Part shown: piece by piece, positions 64,000-64,000 of the stretch
Numbering within the stretch: the stretch's first letter is position 1
Layout of the letters: each line of letters opens with the position of its first letter
Assembly (NCBI GenBank): GCA_017052515.1
Contig: JAFHKR010000038.1
Location: 868,001 to 932,000 of the forward strand
Direction: 5' to 3'
Length of the DNA stretch: 64,000 nucleotides
Source of the DNA: Fictibacillus nanhaiensis
Lineage (GTDB): Bacteria > Bacillota > Bacilli > Bacillales > Fictibacillaceae
Translations under genes and position numbers: made by a program
Notes under the pieces: model-generated
Told to the model about the DNA's origin: nothing
The model's database searches: none
Seen by the model: the letters and a program-made list of their open reading frames with translations, nothing else

Positions 64000-64000
64000 A

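Overview
The window is core chromosome from a low-GC, endospore-forming Gram-positive bacterium of the Bacillaceae. It carries spore genes (tgl, a GerA/GerC pair, a CotB-like coat protein, yunB, a YhcN-type lipoprotein), SigI/RsgI, a SUF operon of the sufCDSUB type, S-box and L-box riboswitches and a FadR box. The right half keeps gene neighbourhoods known from the Bacillus subtilis yun/yur/yus regions. The interspersed repeats remind me of Fictibacillus-like genomes, but I cannot prove the genus from sequence alone.

Layout. 1-9.5 kb: YhcN-type lipoprotein, brnQ, an FAD-dependent dehydrogenase, a secreted protein of unknown function, two Opp/Dpp-type permeases without ATPases, the spore transglutaminase tgl, and an M23 cell-wall hydrolase. 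9.9-20 kb: an ECF sigma factor with a probable anti-sigma partner, a DUF4931 protein, rocB, a MacB-like ABC exporter, peptidase E, a Cu-Zn SOD lipoprotein, and a three-gene ABC-2 exporter behind a leader-peptide/terminator region. 20-30.9 kb: a mechanosensitive-channel-type protein, a ZIP transporter, the CotB-like protein, a UMP-kinase paralogue, a GerA-GerC pair without GerB, a CopD protein and yusU. 31-42 kb: the fatty-acid degradation genes fadM and fadN-fadA-fadE with a FadR operator, then yusI, gcvH, yusG, a KGG-repeat stress protein with a SigB-like promoter, yusF, a PQQ-type sugar dehydrogenase and yusE. 42-48 kb: sigI-rsgI, yusD, and the SAM-riboswitch-controlled methionine importer metN-metP-metQ. 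48-60 kb: yurZ, sufC-D-S-U-B, modA with a structured leader, a nitroreductase, yunF, yunC, thyA-dfrA and yunB. 60-64 kb: a lysine-riboswitch-controlled NhaC-family transporter and an NSS-family transporter with its MetS-like small subunit.

There is no prophage, IS element, CRISPR array, rRNA or tRNA. The most unusual content is non-coding. (i) Five intergenic arrays are built of degenerate units spaced 20 or 21 bp apart (about two helical turns). Each array has its own core word, and each lies on the 3' side of an intrinsic terminator. (ii) A family of hairpin-forming, inverted-repeat-ended interspersed elements occurs six times, in a short form and a long form with an extra internal module. 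(iii) There are several leader architectures: a 9-codon ORF plus terminator before the ABC-2 exporter, an unassigned three-way-junction leader plus terminator before modA, a hairpin hiding the yunB ribosome binding site, and a hairpin around a small ORF before the UMP-kinase paralogue. All of these are read from the sequence by eye. Folding energies, database families and genome-wide copy numbers were not computed.
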